DNA of 64,000 nucleotides from Malachius bipustulatus (Eukaryota; Arthropoda; Insecta; Coleoptera; Melyridae): NCBI GenBank assembly GCA_910589415.1, contig OU342630.1, positions 80,658,186-80,722,185 on the forward strand. The letters run 5' to 3'. The position numbers and the translations under genes were made by a program. The notes beneath the pieces were generated by a model, which saw nothing but the letters and a program-made list of their open reading frames with translations, searched no databases and was not told where the DNA came from. Positions 1 through 12,328 of this stretch are shown piece after piece. The stretch's first letter is position 1; every line of letters begins with the position of its first letter.

Positions 1-62
1 ATATACATATCATTTTCCTGTAAATAAAGCACAAGGAGAAGGTTACAGCGTGTTAATTGTAT

Positions 63-125
63 CCTGCGAGTAAATGAAAACATAATTTAGGCAAACTTTG
101 GAAATAAAATTCTTATCCGATTTAG
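63..125 (+). repeat. Decayed terminal repeat of the TA-target transposon family (copies A and B)
   Basis: The segment GCGAGTAAATGAAAACATAA, followed by an ATTTAGG-type stretch and a TTGGAAATAAAATT stretch, resembles the terminal repeat at 14738, 21652, 46941 and 58328, which begins TCGTGTGAGCAAATGAAA. It is clearly more diverged than those four. No partner end is visible inside the window, so the rest of the element may lie to the left or be lost. Confidence 0.5.
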
Positions 126-340
126 CTCAATTTTTTTATTAAAAATAGTTTATCAGAACTTTTTATTATTAAAATAGTGACTGTTAACGTGGAACTAATT
201 TTTTAGATGGCAAAAAAATCAAATACCTTTATAAGTCCAACTCTTTCATAAAATTTCAGTTACCTGCTGCATTTCTTTCCTTCAAATTCTTCCATTACAC
301 CTGTAATTTAAATATACTTACCCATCTTAATTTATTTCAG

Positions 341-469
341 TTGGTATGTGAAGGAGGAACTGAAGGAGTCGAAATTGAACAAAATTTCCTAGGATCAAAA
401 TTGATGGCCATAACTGCATTTTTCAGTAAACTGAAGAAAAAATCGGCGAGGAGACGGAGTATTTTATAA
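341..469 (+). CDS. 3' terminal coding exon of an unidentified gene
   Basis: A good acceptor (TTTATTTCAG) at 331-340 opens a 42-codon exon ending in TAA at 467-469. It encodes an acidic stretch (CEGGTEGVEIEQNFLGSKL), a short hydrophobic segment and a very basic C-terminus (KLKKKSARRRSIL). Several AATAAA signals follow. I do not recognise the family. The upstream exons lie outside the window. The basic tail might be a nuclear signal or a membrane-proximal anchor, but that is speculation. Call as partial gene, plus strand. Confidence 0.5.
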   Translation: MVCEGGTEGVEIEQNFLGSKLMAITAFFSKLKKKSARRRSIL

Positions 470-580
470 ACATGACATCACATGTGTACATATTAATATT
501 GTAAGTGAAAATTTTGTAATTTTGACAGTTTTTGTTATTGAATTAAATTAATTTCATTAATGTAAATAAACAAAGAAACG

Positions 581-800
581 CAGTGTTTTGTATTGTCAAT
601 AAATAATAAATGCAGTTTTTTGTTCTGTAAATAAAAAATAAATCCAGTTTTTTGTACTGTGAATAAATAATAAATTCAGTTTTTTGTATTGTAAAAATAA
701 AAAATAAATCCAGTTTTTGTATTGTGAATAAATAATAAATCCAGTTTTTTGTATTGTGAATAAATAATAAATTCAGTTTTTTGTATTGTAAATGAATATT
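581..800 (+). repeat. Seven-unit, ~32-bp tandem repeat rich in poly(A) signals
   Basis: Unit starts (CAGTTTTTTGT) fall at about 581, 613, 645, 677, 711, 742 and 774. Each unit has a T-run, a TGTATTGTG-like GU-rich stretch and an AATAAATAATAAAT stretch. The array begins about 110 bp after the stop codon of the exon at 341-469, so it probably sits in or next to that gene's 3' UTR. Confidence 0.85.
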
Positions 801-1379
801 GAATACCTAATAAAAATTTATTATTTTTAATTAGTTGTCTTATTAGTTTCCTCTAAGTCACAAGCAGTTTAATGTAGTTTTATGGTGTTATAAATTTCAG
901 TAGAAGGTCTTACGGAATTTATTTTGAGACTTTTACAACTCGTCTCAAGAGACATTGAAGAATATTTTAACACATTTATATTATGAATAAAAAAATAAAG
1001 GTAAGTAAGTGTGTAATCAAGTCTGGAATAAGATTTCAGATTCTTATGGGAACATTAAAGAAAACAAGACCCAAAAACTTGCAAGAGAAAGCTGCACAAA
1101 ATATTGGTTTGATTTCGACGAAATCATGAAACTAAAATTAAGTGAGCAGTTCAGAACAAACTGAAACAGTTTGTTTTAAATAATTATAAAAAACTTGGTT
1201 GTCAAAAATGTAGAATGACCGTCCTATTCAACAGTTAGGTATTGTGCAAACACATATAATTATATAGGCTGTTCAGTGAGTGGCGACTGAATCTACTATC
1301 TAGTTTTTTTTTTTTAATATTAACAGCTGTTAGTTGAAGAAAGTTAATAACACTAATATTACCGAATTTTAATTCTAAA

Positions 1380-2554
1380 TACAGGCTGTCCCAGCTTATT
1401 CGAAGCGGTCTCTGTAGGCCAAACGATGGATTTTTTCCAAAAAATTTTTGCAAATTCAAGTACAGGATCACAATGGCCATAATTTAAAATTATTTTGGAG
1501 TATTGAAGTGCTCAGAAAATTCAAATCCCTACTAAGTCCAATACCTGCACAGAGAAAGATATTCTTAATGCTGTATAGCAAAATTCTAAGTAAAATCAAA
1601 AAATCTTATCAAAACCAGATTATCAATCATTTACAAAAATATCTAAATACAGGCTGTCCCAGCTTATTCGAAGCGGTCTCTGTAGGCCAAACGATGGATT
1701 TTTTCCAAAAAATTTTTGCAAATTCAAGTACAGGATCACAATGGCCATAATTTAAAATTATTTTGGAGTATACAGAGTGTCCCATATGAGAGTGGCATAT
1801 CAAAGTTATGTTTTTTTAAATGGAATGCTCCTATGTTATTGCATTTTTAGATTGTCTGAGAAGAGGAAATAAGATTGGCTTTTAAAGTTGGTGTTTAAAT
1901 TCAGAAGTTTTTGAGTTATAAACAAGTGAAAATCGTCATTTTTCAAGTTCAAGGCCCTGTACAACGAAAAAGGTTCAAGATAGAGAAAAACGGCTTACAT
2001 GTCCCTATTTTACTTTTTCATGTACTATTCTATGGTATAGAAACATTTGTACTTTCTTTGATTTTTTTATTTGGCGACGCGTGGAGAAATCTCAGAATTT
2101 TTCAAATTTTTTATCACCTGTGATAAAAAATATGTATCCCATGATGTAGATAACATTTTATCTACATCATGGGATAGTACATGAAAAGTTAAAATAGGGA
2201 CATGTAAGCCGTTTTTCTCTATCTTGAACGGTTTTCAATGTACAGGGCCTTGAACTTGAAAAATGACGATTTTCACTTGTTTATAACTCAAAAACTACTG
2301 AATTTAAACACCAACTGTAAAAGCCAATCTTATTTCCTCTTCTCAGATAATCTAAAACTGCAATAACATGGGAGCATTCCATTTAAAAAAACATAACTTT
2401 GATATGTCACTGTTATATGGGACACTCTGTATACTCCAAAGTAATTTTGAATTATGGCCATTGTGATTCTGTACTTGAATTTTCAAAAAGTTTTTTGAAA
2501 AAGTCCATTGTTTGGCCTACAGAGACCGCTTCGAATGAGCTGGGACACCCTGGA
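1380..2554. mobile_element. Foldback MITE with a second foldback MITE nested at its centre
   Basis: The left arm (ends TACAGGCTGTCCCAGCTT) occurs twice in direct orientation, at 1380-1505 and about 1650-1769. It returns inverted at 2432-2554. Between them, 1770-2431 is an independent inverted repeat with ends TACAGAGTGTCCCATA, whose arms meet near 2110-2170 (ATGATGTAGATAAC and its complement). The inner element is flanked by GGAGTA and TACTCC, so it landed in the TA at the centre of the outer palindrome. No coding capacity. Confidence 0.85.
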
Positions 2555-3259
2555 TAGAGAGGAGCTCTGTTAAAAGTGCCGGTTTGACAGCTGCAACAGC
2601 TATCAAGCAAAGATTTCACTTTTTTAACTAGGTACAGATAAAACAATAATTTATGTAGAATGCTCCCATTCTTTTAAGATCACTAAAGCAGTGTTGCAAT
2701 ATTTTTCAAAATACAAACTATACATACATACCACAGTACCGTGAAGCAGGTCAACACTCAACAGTATAGTGGGAAATGATCATTACGAAGCGGCAAATCA
2801 AGATGACTGGTAAATTTAGAAAATTAATTAAATTATCAACAAATTTGCTATTTATGTAATAAAAGGTTCGAACTATGAACAAAAATATGGGAATTTTTTC
2901 ACTCGGCAATACAGATAAGGTTTTTTTTATCATTATTCATTATCTCTTTCCATTTTCTGTCTTCTTTTATCTAATGGCAATCAACATATTCAAGATCTTC
3001 GCGTTTTATGCATTGGTACACCTGTGCTATGTTACCTATATCTCTGACCAAATGAGAAATGGTCCTAAAAACTTCCGAATCCCACCTCCTATCGATGAAT
3101 GGTTTTCAATTTTGGATTTGCTGTTAATTATTGAAAATATCCATAGGTATCATCCAGGAGCTCCACTTAGTGAATGCCTACACTATACAATAATAATTAT
3201 TGGTTGTCTTTTTATTGAAATGCGCCACTGTCTCAGACATTAAAACCCGTCTCATGAGA
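2555..3259. other. No supported gene
   Basis: This contains an open frame of 122 codons (2875-3243, plus) with hydrophobic stretches but no recognisable domain, splice context or codon pattern that would separate it from chance in AT-rich DNA. Nothing else is supported. Confidence 0.4.
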
Positions 3260-4180
3260 TTACCCACACAGCACTAGTTGCAGCAACGTTGCAATCTTGC
3301 ATACGCAATTAAAATATTGCAGACATATTTCAGAAATATTGCTGCAATGTTTCGAAATTTCTGCAATAGTAGGCGCTCTTCAGTCACTCAGTGAGTGACT
3401 TAGTTTTAGTTCTCCCTCAGTCAGCCAGCAGCCAGCAGGTAGCACCAGCACCAGTTTTTTTTTTGTGTTTATTCTTTTTGTACTTGAAGTGCTTCAATAA
3501 GTTGACTACGGTTCCCTCCAACCTATCTTTTGAGTTCTGCGCTGCTAATTATTACCTAGGTACCTTACAAACCAAAGATGACTCTTAAGAGTCATCTTAC
3601 ATTGTTCTTTACAAAGGTTAGCCTGGTTAAGATGACAATGGCGGATCATGCAAGTTTGGTGGATGATATGTGATGTGAATAATAATAATTGCTCTAACAA
3701 TTATGTACAAATAAATTGTATCTATAGTCTAGATTAGGAATATTATTAATTAATTCACGAGGATGTAAGTAAATAAAATAATAAAGTTCTAAATACATCA
3801 GGTTTTGTAAATTGTCTTTGTTTCAGTTATGATAATTTCCATTGAGTTTTGAGCAGATAAAGGAGTAATATTTTTATATCAATCTATCATAATCTATTCA
3901 TTTACTAAATCAAATGAACATTAATAATTATTGTAGAGTACATTATGATAGGCCGTTTAAAATACAAAAAATGAAACAGACATTTCTGAAATATTTCTGC
4001 AATATTTTCTAGAAAGATTGCCACAATATTTCTCAGCAATATTTCATTGAAATATTGCAAGTTTTGGACATTTAGTCGTTGCTGCAACGTTGCAGAGAGA
4101 TTGTGCAATGTTGTGGGAACATTTCAAATATTTTGGTGCTATCTTTCTGCAATATTGCTGAAATATAACTGTGTGGGTAA
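3260..4180. mobile_element. MITE with TTACCCACACAG ends
   Basis: The ends TTACCCACACAG and CTGTGTGGGTAA are inverted, and the inverted similarity continues outward (ATGAGAT / ATATCTCAT). The subterminal regions are rich in variants of GCAATATTTC and GCAACGTTGCA. An internal perfect 24-bp palindrome lies at 3575-3598 (arms AAGATGACTC). Non-coding. Confidence 0.65.
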
Positions 4181-6828
4181 TATCTCATCCAATAAATAAA
4201 TTCTGGCAACAAACAGAGTCAAATATAGCGAACACAAATTTGAATATTCAGAACATCCCCAGTATGTAGTAAAAGCTTCTTCATGCTTCATTTTATACAC
4301 ACTGTTCATCATTAAATTCAAAGCTACAAAACTAATTATGCAGTAATCTGATTTTTTTGGCCCACGGTCATTAAATTCTTCCAGTGTGGCCACACTCTCC
4401 CATCCTGATTTAACCCACCCTTGGTGAAAATTTCAAAGTAATCTACAGTCTATCTTATTATTAGTCATAAAAACATTGGCGGATGTGGAAAATTTCGTCA
4501 TCTTATGTTGAACAGTTTCGGAAATAATAAATAAAAACCTTCCTCAGGGTCCCAACTTTGAGGGGCCTTTACTCGTCGGGTAAGCATTTTCGGACCCATG
4601 TTCATATGAACTTTTTTTCCTAAAATGATCTCAGGAATCACCCCCTGAAATATTTCGCAGTACTTATGTTACACCCGGTGTATAAATATCATGTTATAAT
4701 GTAAACTATACACCGTTCACTTATTATAAAAGAATTGGGTTATGGTGTAGGGTGATGGAAATCACTGGGTATAACCGCTGTCAATCATTGGCTGGAGTTT
4801 GGTTATGTCTCTTTTTTATGAGGTTGAAGTTTTATGGCAAGGAACAGAGGACATAGTTGCCAGATAGATTTTTGGTATTCTTCTTATTATATTTTTATTT
4901 ACATCTTTGGGGGCTTTTTATTTTGAATCATTTAGTCACATATTGCAATCTTTAACTAGAACGCAATGTCACTGGATCTAAGATCTTAAAATCTTAAGCT
5001 TTTCATAAGAGTTTGAGAAAAAGGTTATCATGTAATTTTGCCAAGTTAGGAAAATACACAAAATGTACTTTTTGAATATAAAATAAAAAACTTGAATCAA
5101 TAAATTAATTTACTTTTAATAAATACATAGCAGGTAATTAAAATATATCGGTGCGTTTATTAAAATATTAAAATATAGGTACCTACGAAAATGAAAAATA
5201 TTTTTCGTCAATTCGTCAGTTATTCGGTATCGTAGTACTGTGTCAGAAACCAGCCAAAGATTCTAGACTTGAGAATGCTTTACACAAGATACTTTTCAGT
5301 TTTCGCTTCTGGCCCAAAATTATCCCCCATTATCAATAACAGCTACTGCATCCTGCTTAGAATCAGAATCATCTTCAGCGCTCTGATTTTAATAAGATTT
5401 TCACCATGTCCATTTGTTTCGTCCAGTCCTCCGAAATAAATTTTCCACAATGATTACATTAATTTTGTCACATGTCAGGTGTACTTACATTTTGAAAGCT
5501 CTTCAAGACATACATTCTTTACTTTATCCTTAGAGGGAAGCTGCTAATTTACTTGCTTGTATAATGAAGTTTACAATACCCCCATGATTTCGATTGGGTT
5601 TGTATTGGAAATAGATTATTGCAAATCTTTCGGAAACACAATATTTTCATAATTAGTGCCTGTTTTAGGCGGGCTGCCCAAAGGTGTAATTTCACATTTG
5701 ACCTGTCTAATAATACTTGCTAATGCACGGTCTGACTACTATCGGAGACCGCATTACTAGCAATTTAGCAGATACACATATTTTACTTAATACTTACATC
5801 CCAAATATATTTTACCTTCAGAGAATGACTTAAATGTTTGCTCAAGTTTGGACTTTCTGGATCTTAATCATTGAAATGCTTTCCTAATGCGGATTTATCC
5901 ATCTCAAGATATTATTTTCGTCATTTTGCTCTTTCGAAATTTAAAATGTCAAAAATTTAATAATTTTATTTGCCAGTTTGAAAAAAATTGATCAGAGTAA
6001 AAAATTACCTATCCTAGATACCCCTTCTTCTAAAACTTCAATTAGACAACAAGGCTGTTAATCAGCTGAGACAATTTGAGTGATTTGACAAATGTCAGTG
6101 TTTACTTAACCTTTAATATCTCGATCAGCTGATATTGTCAATCGAAATCTAGGGAGTTTTCATTTTTGTAAACCTAAAAACAAAAGTTCATGGCCACCTA
6201 GTTCTTTTTTAATATGTGAATGGTGTATAGCTTTTTCATCAAAAATAATCACTTGAATGAACCTTTTTAGATTTTTATCTAAAAGGGAAGGTTTTAGGTT
6301 CTGACCTGACCACTTGATACCCATTAGGTAGGTACCTACTATTATTCTTCAAAATTGAATTGGCGAGTAAGAATTCCAACAAACGACCTTTACAATCTCA
6401 ATTTCTCATGGACACCTTTGAAAGTAAACACACAGTATATGTAAATTATAGACTAGACATTCCGCTCCCTTAACCCTTTTAGTGCTCTAGCTAGACCAGC
6501 ATAATCGCTACAGACCTGATTGCTCAAAGTGAGTAAATACTATGATGGGCCAATGTTTTTTGGTCGAAATCTGTCACATAATTACTGATTTTAAAATGCC
6601 CTGCTGTATTATCGAAATTTTACTCTGATACTGCTGGAAGTAAATTCCCTTTTAGAAGAGTTAATTACCGATAGAAAATAAAAGATCCTTACATATTATA
6701 TTTGCCGTATTTTCAACATTTTGCAATTTAAAATCAGCTTTATTTGAAAGATTTTTAATTACGTTTGTGCAGCCGGCTCAAGATCCATTCCAACTTTATT
6801 CGGACTGGGAATTCTGTCAGTATTTCAG
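4181..6828. other. AT-rich intergenic DNA, nothing supported
   Basis: No ORF with a recognisable domain and no clear repeat boundary. A short stretch near 6690-6730 (ATATTTGCCGTATTTTCAA) is similar, in inverted orientation, to the interior of the small MITE at 34781-35018 and is probably a decayed relative. Confidence 0.4.
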
Positions 6829-7055
6829 CAAATACCTTAAACTATAATACAGGAAACTCTCACTGAAATACATGAAGTTGGTCGATGAAGCTGGAGTAAT
6901 TTTGACAGTAGTTTTAATTTATTATGTAGAATGAAGTGAACGAAAGTAATTGTTTAAATCGTTAGGATAGCCCCGGCCCCGATACACTAGATGGCACTTA
7001 ATTTTGTCGCCGATTTTTTGAGCTAAATTTCCTGTATTATAGTTTAAGGTATTTG
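6829..7055. mobile_element. Small MITE with 28-bp perfect inverted ends
   Basis: The arms at 6829-6856 and 7028-7055 are perfect reverse complements (core TAAACTATAATACAGGAAA). The ~170 bp between is non-coding. Confidence 0.65.
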
Positions 7056-7749
7056 ATGTCAGCTGAGCTATGATGAAATTGCACAAGTTTCTCAAAATTC
7101 GTAAGTGCTGCGCTTGAAATCACTCCCATGACTGCAATCCAAGCTCCAACGGAAGCATTGAAAATATTTGAAGGTGGAAGTCAATATTTGTGGGTTGTAA
7201 TGAAAAGTGCTTATTAGTAATGTCATGATATTTTATGATATCATAATTATACATAATTGCCTATGCTAGCAAACTAATAAAAAAGAAATCTCTTTGCCTT
7301 TCATTTTTCTTTCAGTCCTTCAGAGTCAGGTACTGAAGTCAAACTAATTAAAATTAACACTGCCGAGTCGCATGTAGCTGTCACCTGTAAAATGTTCAAA
7401 GAAATAATATAATAATTAATTGGATCTTATTGCTATTGAAAAGAAAGCTTGAAAAAAAAAACCCTATTTTTCAAACCCACATTATGCTGATGCTACAAAT
7501 AATTGAAAAAAAAGTGTTTTGGAATGGAACATCAAGTTTCTTAATTAAATACTTGTGAACAAGGCTCTGATTGGGGCTGAAACGTCAAATGGATCCTATG
7601 TCTTTGTTTTTCAATGGAACCTTAATCCCAATAAACAAAAAAAAAAACAGGATATGGCCTGTATTTCGTGAAATATTATTTATATTAAACTCATTAAACT
7701 ACATTAAACAGACGAGTTTTTATTATAAAGCCTTCCACTGATCCAGGCG
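7056..7749. other. Intergenic, possible retroelement tail
   Basis: No gene is supported. Around 7575-7590 the string GGGGCTGAAACGTCAAAT resembles a motif often seen near the 3' end of reverse-transcriptase elements, but no coding remnant is visible. Confidence 0.25.
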
Positions 7750-9440
7750 TACAGGGTTACTGGTAACTGGATACATTCCTTTGGTGATCTGATAAAACAA
7801 GAGGTAAGGAGTAAATTAACCCCAACATGCACTATACAAAACTCAATAGATTTTGAGATATTTCGATTTTCAACTTTTCTTAAAAAAATGGTTTCAGATG
7901 TCTTGAAATGTAATTTTCAAAAAATCTACTTTAACTTTTTGATTTTTTTTTGCTGGAATACTTGTTCAATACTATGCTTCCTTCTGGAATAAAAAATATC
8001 CTGAGGTATTTCGATCGTGTGAAAATTTCAAAGAAAAACTTTCACAAACTATTTTTTTTAAATAAGATTTAAAAGTTTTTACAAGTTATTTTCGCAAAAT
8101 TGTCAAGGCAACTTGCGTACAAATTGTTTTAAAAACTTCCCTAGTGTAGTAGCTATCTAACAAGGTACGAATCTTGTACAAGAATAACAGAATCTCCCCG
8201 CTATGTACCGTTACCGAGGAACAAATCCTTAAGTCGGGACGTTTAAAAAAAAAAAACGGCCCTGAACGGGGGTCTTAAAATTCTCGGATCCGGTCCATTT
8301 TCAATAGGTCGTATTTGGGGGTCACGAGCTTCGTCCCTACCAAGTTTCGTCCCGATCGGTAAAACTTTCAGACACTTAGAGTGGCTATTACTAGGCTATT
8401 CCCGAAAAATCCCGAAATTCCCGAAAAAATGACACTTCCCGGGAACGGATCCCGCTCATTTTCAATAGGCATCGTGCCACGGTGCGCCTCTTCAATCGAG
8501 CCAAATTTCAACTTTCCCACATGAAAACTGGCGGCTCTAGAGTGTTTCCTAGCAAAGTCACAGACAGACAGACCGACAGACAGACATTTTTCGGGCACAA
8601 GAATACGTATACTTACGAAACTTCTGTGACTTTGCTAGGAAACACTCTAGAGCCGCCAGTTTTCATATGGGAAAGTTGAAATTTGGCTCGATTGAAGAGG
8701 CGCACCGTGGCACGATGCCTATTGAAAATGAGCGGGATCCGTTCCCGGGAAGTGTCATTTTTTCGGGAATTTCGGGATTTTTCGGGAATAGCCTAGTAAT
8801 AGCCACTCTAAGTGTCTGAAAGTTTTACCGATCGGGACGAAACTTGGTAGGGACGAAGCTCGTGACCCCCAAATACGACCTATTGAAAATGGACCGGATC
8901 CGAGAATTTTAAGACCCCCGTTCAGGGCCGTTTTTTTTTTTAAACGTCCCGACTTAAGGATTTGTTCCTCGGTAACTGTACATAGCGGGGAGATTCTGTT
9001 ATTCTTGTACAAGATTCGTACCTTGTTAGATAGCTACTACACTAGGGAAGTTTTTAAAACAATTTGTACGCAAGTTGCCTTGACAATTTTGCGAAAATAA
9101 CTTGTAAAAACTTTTAAATCTTATTTAAAAAAAATAGTTTGTGAAAGTTTTTCTTTGAAATTTTCACACGATCGAAATACCTCAGGATATTTTTTATTCC
9201 AGAAGGAAGCATAGTATTGAACAAGTATTCCAGCAAAAAAAAAAAAATCAAAAAGTTAAAGTAGATTTTTTGAAAATTACATTTCAAGACATTTGAAACC
9301 ATTTTTTTAAGAAAAGTTCAAAATCGAAATATCTCAAAATCTATTGAGTTTTGTATAGTGCATGTTGGGGTTAATTTACTTCTTACCTCTTGTTTTATCA
9401 GATCACCAAAGGAATGTATCCAGTTACCAGTAACCCTGTA
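7750..9440. repeat. 1.69-kb near-perfect palindrome (foldback element)
   Basis: The left arm (7750-8564) and right arm (8623-9440) are inverted copies of about 815 bp that differ only by scattered substitutions and homopolymer length. The loop is about 58 bp and contains a CAGA/GACA microsatellite. The outer ends are TACAGGGTTACTGGTAACTG and its complement. Open frames inside both arms are mirror images of each other and are not genes. Confidence 0.92.
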
Positions 9441-12049
9441 TATCTCAAATAGCCTTGAGCAAAGAAAGGGTTAAGGGATGAAAGTAAGAGCTTACAAAAA
9501 AAATTGATTGTCAAATTAAAAATCATTTATTAATATCCCTTTGTTTTACAGTAGGTACTACTGTAAGTGCTTGAGTCAAAATTATTTTACATCAAGCTCG
9601 TTAATTTTGTGTCTGATTTTTTTACAATTTTGACATCTTAAACCTCTACAAAGGTCCAAGAACCATTCAATACCTGAATTTGAAATAACTTAAAAATTGC
9701 AAAGCTCATTAATGATGCTATAATTAAACCATAAACATCTATTTTACTGTTACATGACATACACTATCGGCTGTGCAAAATACAATCCAATGAAAATTTT
9801 TTCAATACACTTTTTTTATAGTACTCTACAACAATAAATAAAATTATTTTTCTCTAAACATAATCGACACCTCCTACACTGATTGTGGTATATCAAATGA
9901 CTCAATAATAATTATTGTGTCGTGTAAAATCAATTAATTAAATTCTGCAAAAAGCACGTCCTCATCTAATGAACAAGCATTAACGGAAGTGAACAAAATT
10001 GAATAAACGCTTTGTAGCGAGTAAGCAAGAACGTTATAACAAACACAAACTAGCATCATGTACAATTTTCTGTTAGTTGTAATTTTTCAGTACTTTAACT
10101 TTATTCATGCGTGTACTGTTAGTTTTGGTTAATTTGTGTTTGTTAAAATCGTTTGACTACTTGCATGTTCGCTCTGTTCATTAATGCGTTTGTTAGATAG
10201 GACGGACATGGCTTAACACTAGATCAATGGACTGTAATAACTCAGCCAAGATTTCAAAAAAATATGGGATTCACAGTCCTCCTAGGAAGTGTCGATATGT
10301 TTTGTATTCATATAACACAATACAAAAAATGTAATAAATCATAGATAATTGTCATTTAACAAAAATATTTTTTTATAAACCAAGACTCCCTGAGGGACCA
10401 TCTGAAATGTCTGCCAACTGTTGAACCTCATTTCATTACTCTCACAACGGCCTATGTAAAAATATACGATTTTCTTTTTGACAGTAGATTGTGCTACATA
10501 TGACACAAACATCTCAAAACCCAAGAAAAGTTATATAGTTAATTAGGTACCTATAGTAATGCTTTTTTTATGTAAAATTTATAACGATTACATCAAAAAA
10601 TATTATTCAACCCAAAGGGCCAGTTTCATAAAGAAATTAAAGCCACTTTCAAAGAGAGAGATTATACTGTGAGTCCAAAACTTGATTCCTTCAGGGGGCT
10701 CAGTTGCTAACAGTGTTGCTTGGAAGTGTCAGATCGAGATCTTTTCCCTGTAGAGCCCCAGAGGATGGTACTTACCAAGAAAAGCATCCAGTGCTTCGCA
10801 TAATGAGAAAAGGTGACTAAAATTGAAAGTAAACTGGCTTTAATTTATTTATTATGAAATCGTCCATTTATTTTTTGCTCCTGACTGTACGGCAGTTCCT
10901 TCAGTTACCTCAACTTAACGATACATTTTTATCAACATTTTTGTTTTAAATATGGGCAGATTTTCTATAAATCTTCAAAACTTGACAAACAATTTAATAA
11001 TTTAATTACAAAAACAAACATATCAAAAACTGACCATTATAAAATCAAAAATGTAGATAGAAATTAAATTTTATTTTGCTGTTACAATCAGCAAGATTTC
11101 TTTTTACAAAGCTACTTAGAGCTTCCTTAATTTTTTCTGACATAATTCAAACACACAAAAAAATAAAAATAATGTAATTTCACAAAATAAAAGGTTAATA
11201 GTTAATACTCTAAAGAAAAAAATTATATTATTCTGGATATTCATATAATTTACTCCTGATCATGGTAATGAATCCTGGAACAAAAAATTTCTTACTAGTT
11301 TAAATATATAAAGGATAGGATGTATCAGAAATATGTAATTTTAAATGGTTCAAGTTCTAACCTAACTTAAGAAAAATAAGCCTGCGATCCATTTGTTTTG
11401 TCCCATAACTTTGACTAAGGTAGGTACGTTTTATACAAAGTAACTTTTTTGCTTCTGGGATTTCAAGATTTCATCGTAGTTAGTTTTTTATATTCCACTA
11501 TGAGCTTTAATTTTTGTAACAATATTAGGAAGAAAAAATCACAAATCACCACATCTACTTTATTAGTAACCCACTTATTATAAACACTAAACAGGTAGAC
11601 ATGAAACAATCAACTTGGTTAACAGTAAAAATCAGATTGAAAAATAAATTGTGACAGGCCTAATGAAGACTACCTAATGCAATATTCCAATATTCATTTA
11701 AACAAATAATATTTATGACGTCTATTTATCAGGAAAAGATGAAATTTGGGGCAATTGTAAAACCGATATGAGAAAATTGCAGGTTAGATAAATAATGGTT
11801 GAATCAACACATGTATCAATGAATCGCTAAGTTTTTAAACATAAAAAAACTATTTAATAAGTGACAAATCAGCTTTCATTGCGATTCCATTATCTGCTCC
11901 ATATAAGCTATACAGAAAAGTTTTACATTTCATCAAACACAAACACCTGAGAACTAAACATTGGCACAATTAACGCTTTGATTACACTATACCACAATAG
12001 TATATGTGATGAAGTTCACTTTATCTACATTAAGTAGGGACTAAGCTGT
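9441..12049. other. Intergenic / 3' flank of the chromodomain gene, nothing supported
   Basis: AT-rich sequence between the 1.69-kb palindrome and the stop codon of the minus-strand chromodomain gene. The part adjacent to 12050 should hold that gene's 3' UTR. No ORF or repeat with clear ends. Confidence 0.4.
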
Positions 12050-12328
12050 TTACCTCTGTGTTCCCTTGTTTCTTTTGCTTGCTCTTCTCCCAGCCCCAGC
12101 ATGCATCATTAGGGTTAAGCGGTCTGTGGTGGGACGATGGGTGCGCAATTCTTTGACGCCACAATCTTTGGCTTTCTCCACTTTCTCCATAAACTTTGCT
12201 ATGAGATCTTTGCAGTCCATGTTCTCCTCGGGTTCCCAAGTATTTTCCGACGAAGGATAACCCTTCCAGTTTACCAGAAATTCACGTGACCCGTCTCTGT
12301 TGAAGTGAACTTCTAAAATACGGCTGAC
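12050..12328 (-). CDS. Last exon: chromodomain 2 and basic tail
   Basis: The acceptor is TTTTTATAG just above 12328. The exon encodes 92 residues ending in TAA at 12052-12050. WKGY and TWEPEENMDCKDLI are classic HP1/Polycomb chromodomain core. The helix AKFMEKVEKAK follows, then a 30-residue basic tail without known domain. A frame-shifted open frame over the same DNA (12030-12239, minus) runs past the real stop and is not the product. Confidence 0.85.
   Translation of the reverse strand, partial: VSRILEVHFNRDGSREFLVNWKGYPSSENTWEPEENMDCKDLIAKFMEKVEKAKDCGVKELRTHRPTTDRLTLMMHAGAGRRASKRNKGTQR

Noticed and set aside
581..800. Regularly spaced repeats that could suggest a CRISPR array
   Set aside because: Units are contiguous tandem repeats without unique spacers, in a eukaryotic gene context.
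1021..1140. Possible small exon (TTTCAG acceptor at about 1034-1039)
   Set aside because: No donor, no recognisable peptide, and it lies downstream of a terminal exon with poly(A) signals.
2875..3243. 122-codon plus-strand frame with hydrophobic segments
   Set aside because: No recognisable domain, no splice or promoter context, and composition typical of AT-rich chance frames beside MITEs.
8368..9012. Several frames inside the 1.69-kb palindrome
   Set aside because: They are mirror images on the two arms and have no domain similarity.
12030..12260. Frames overlapping the last chromodomain exon
   Set aside because: They are out of frame with the clear chromodomain reading and cross its stop codon.
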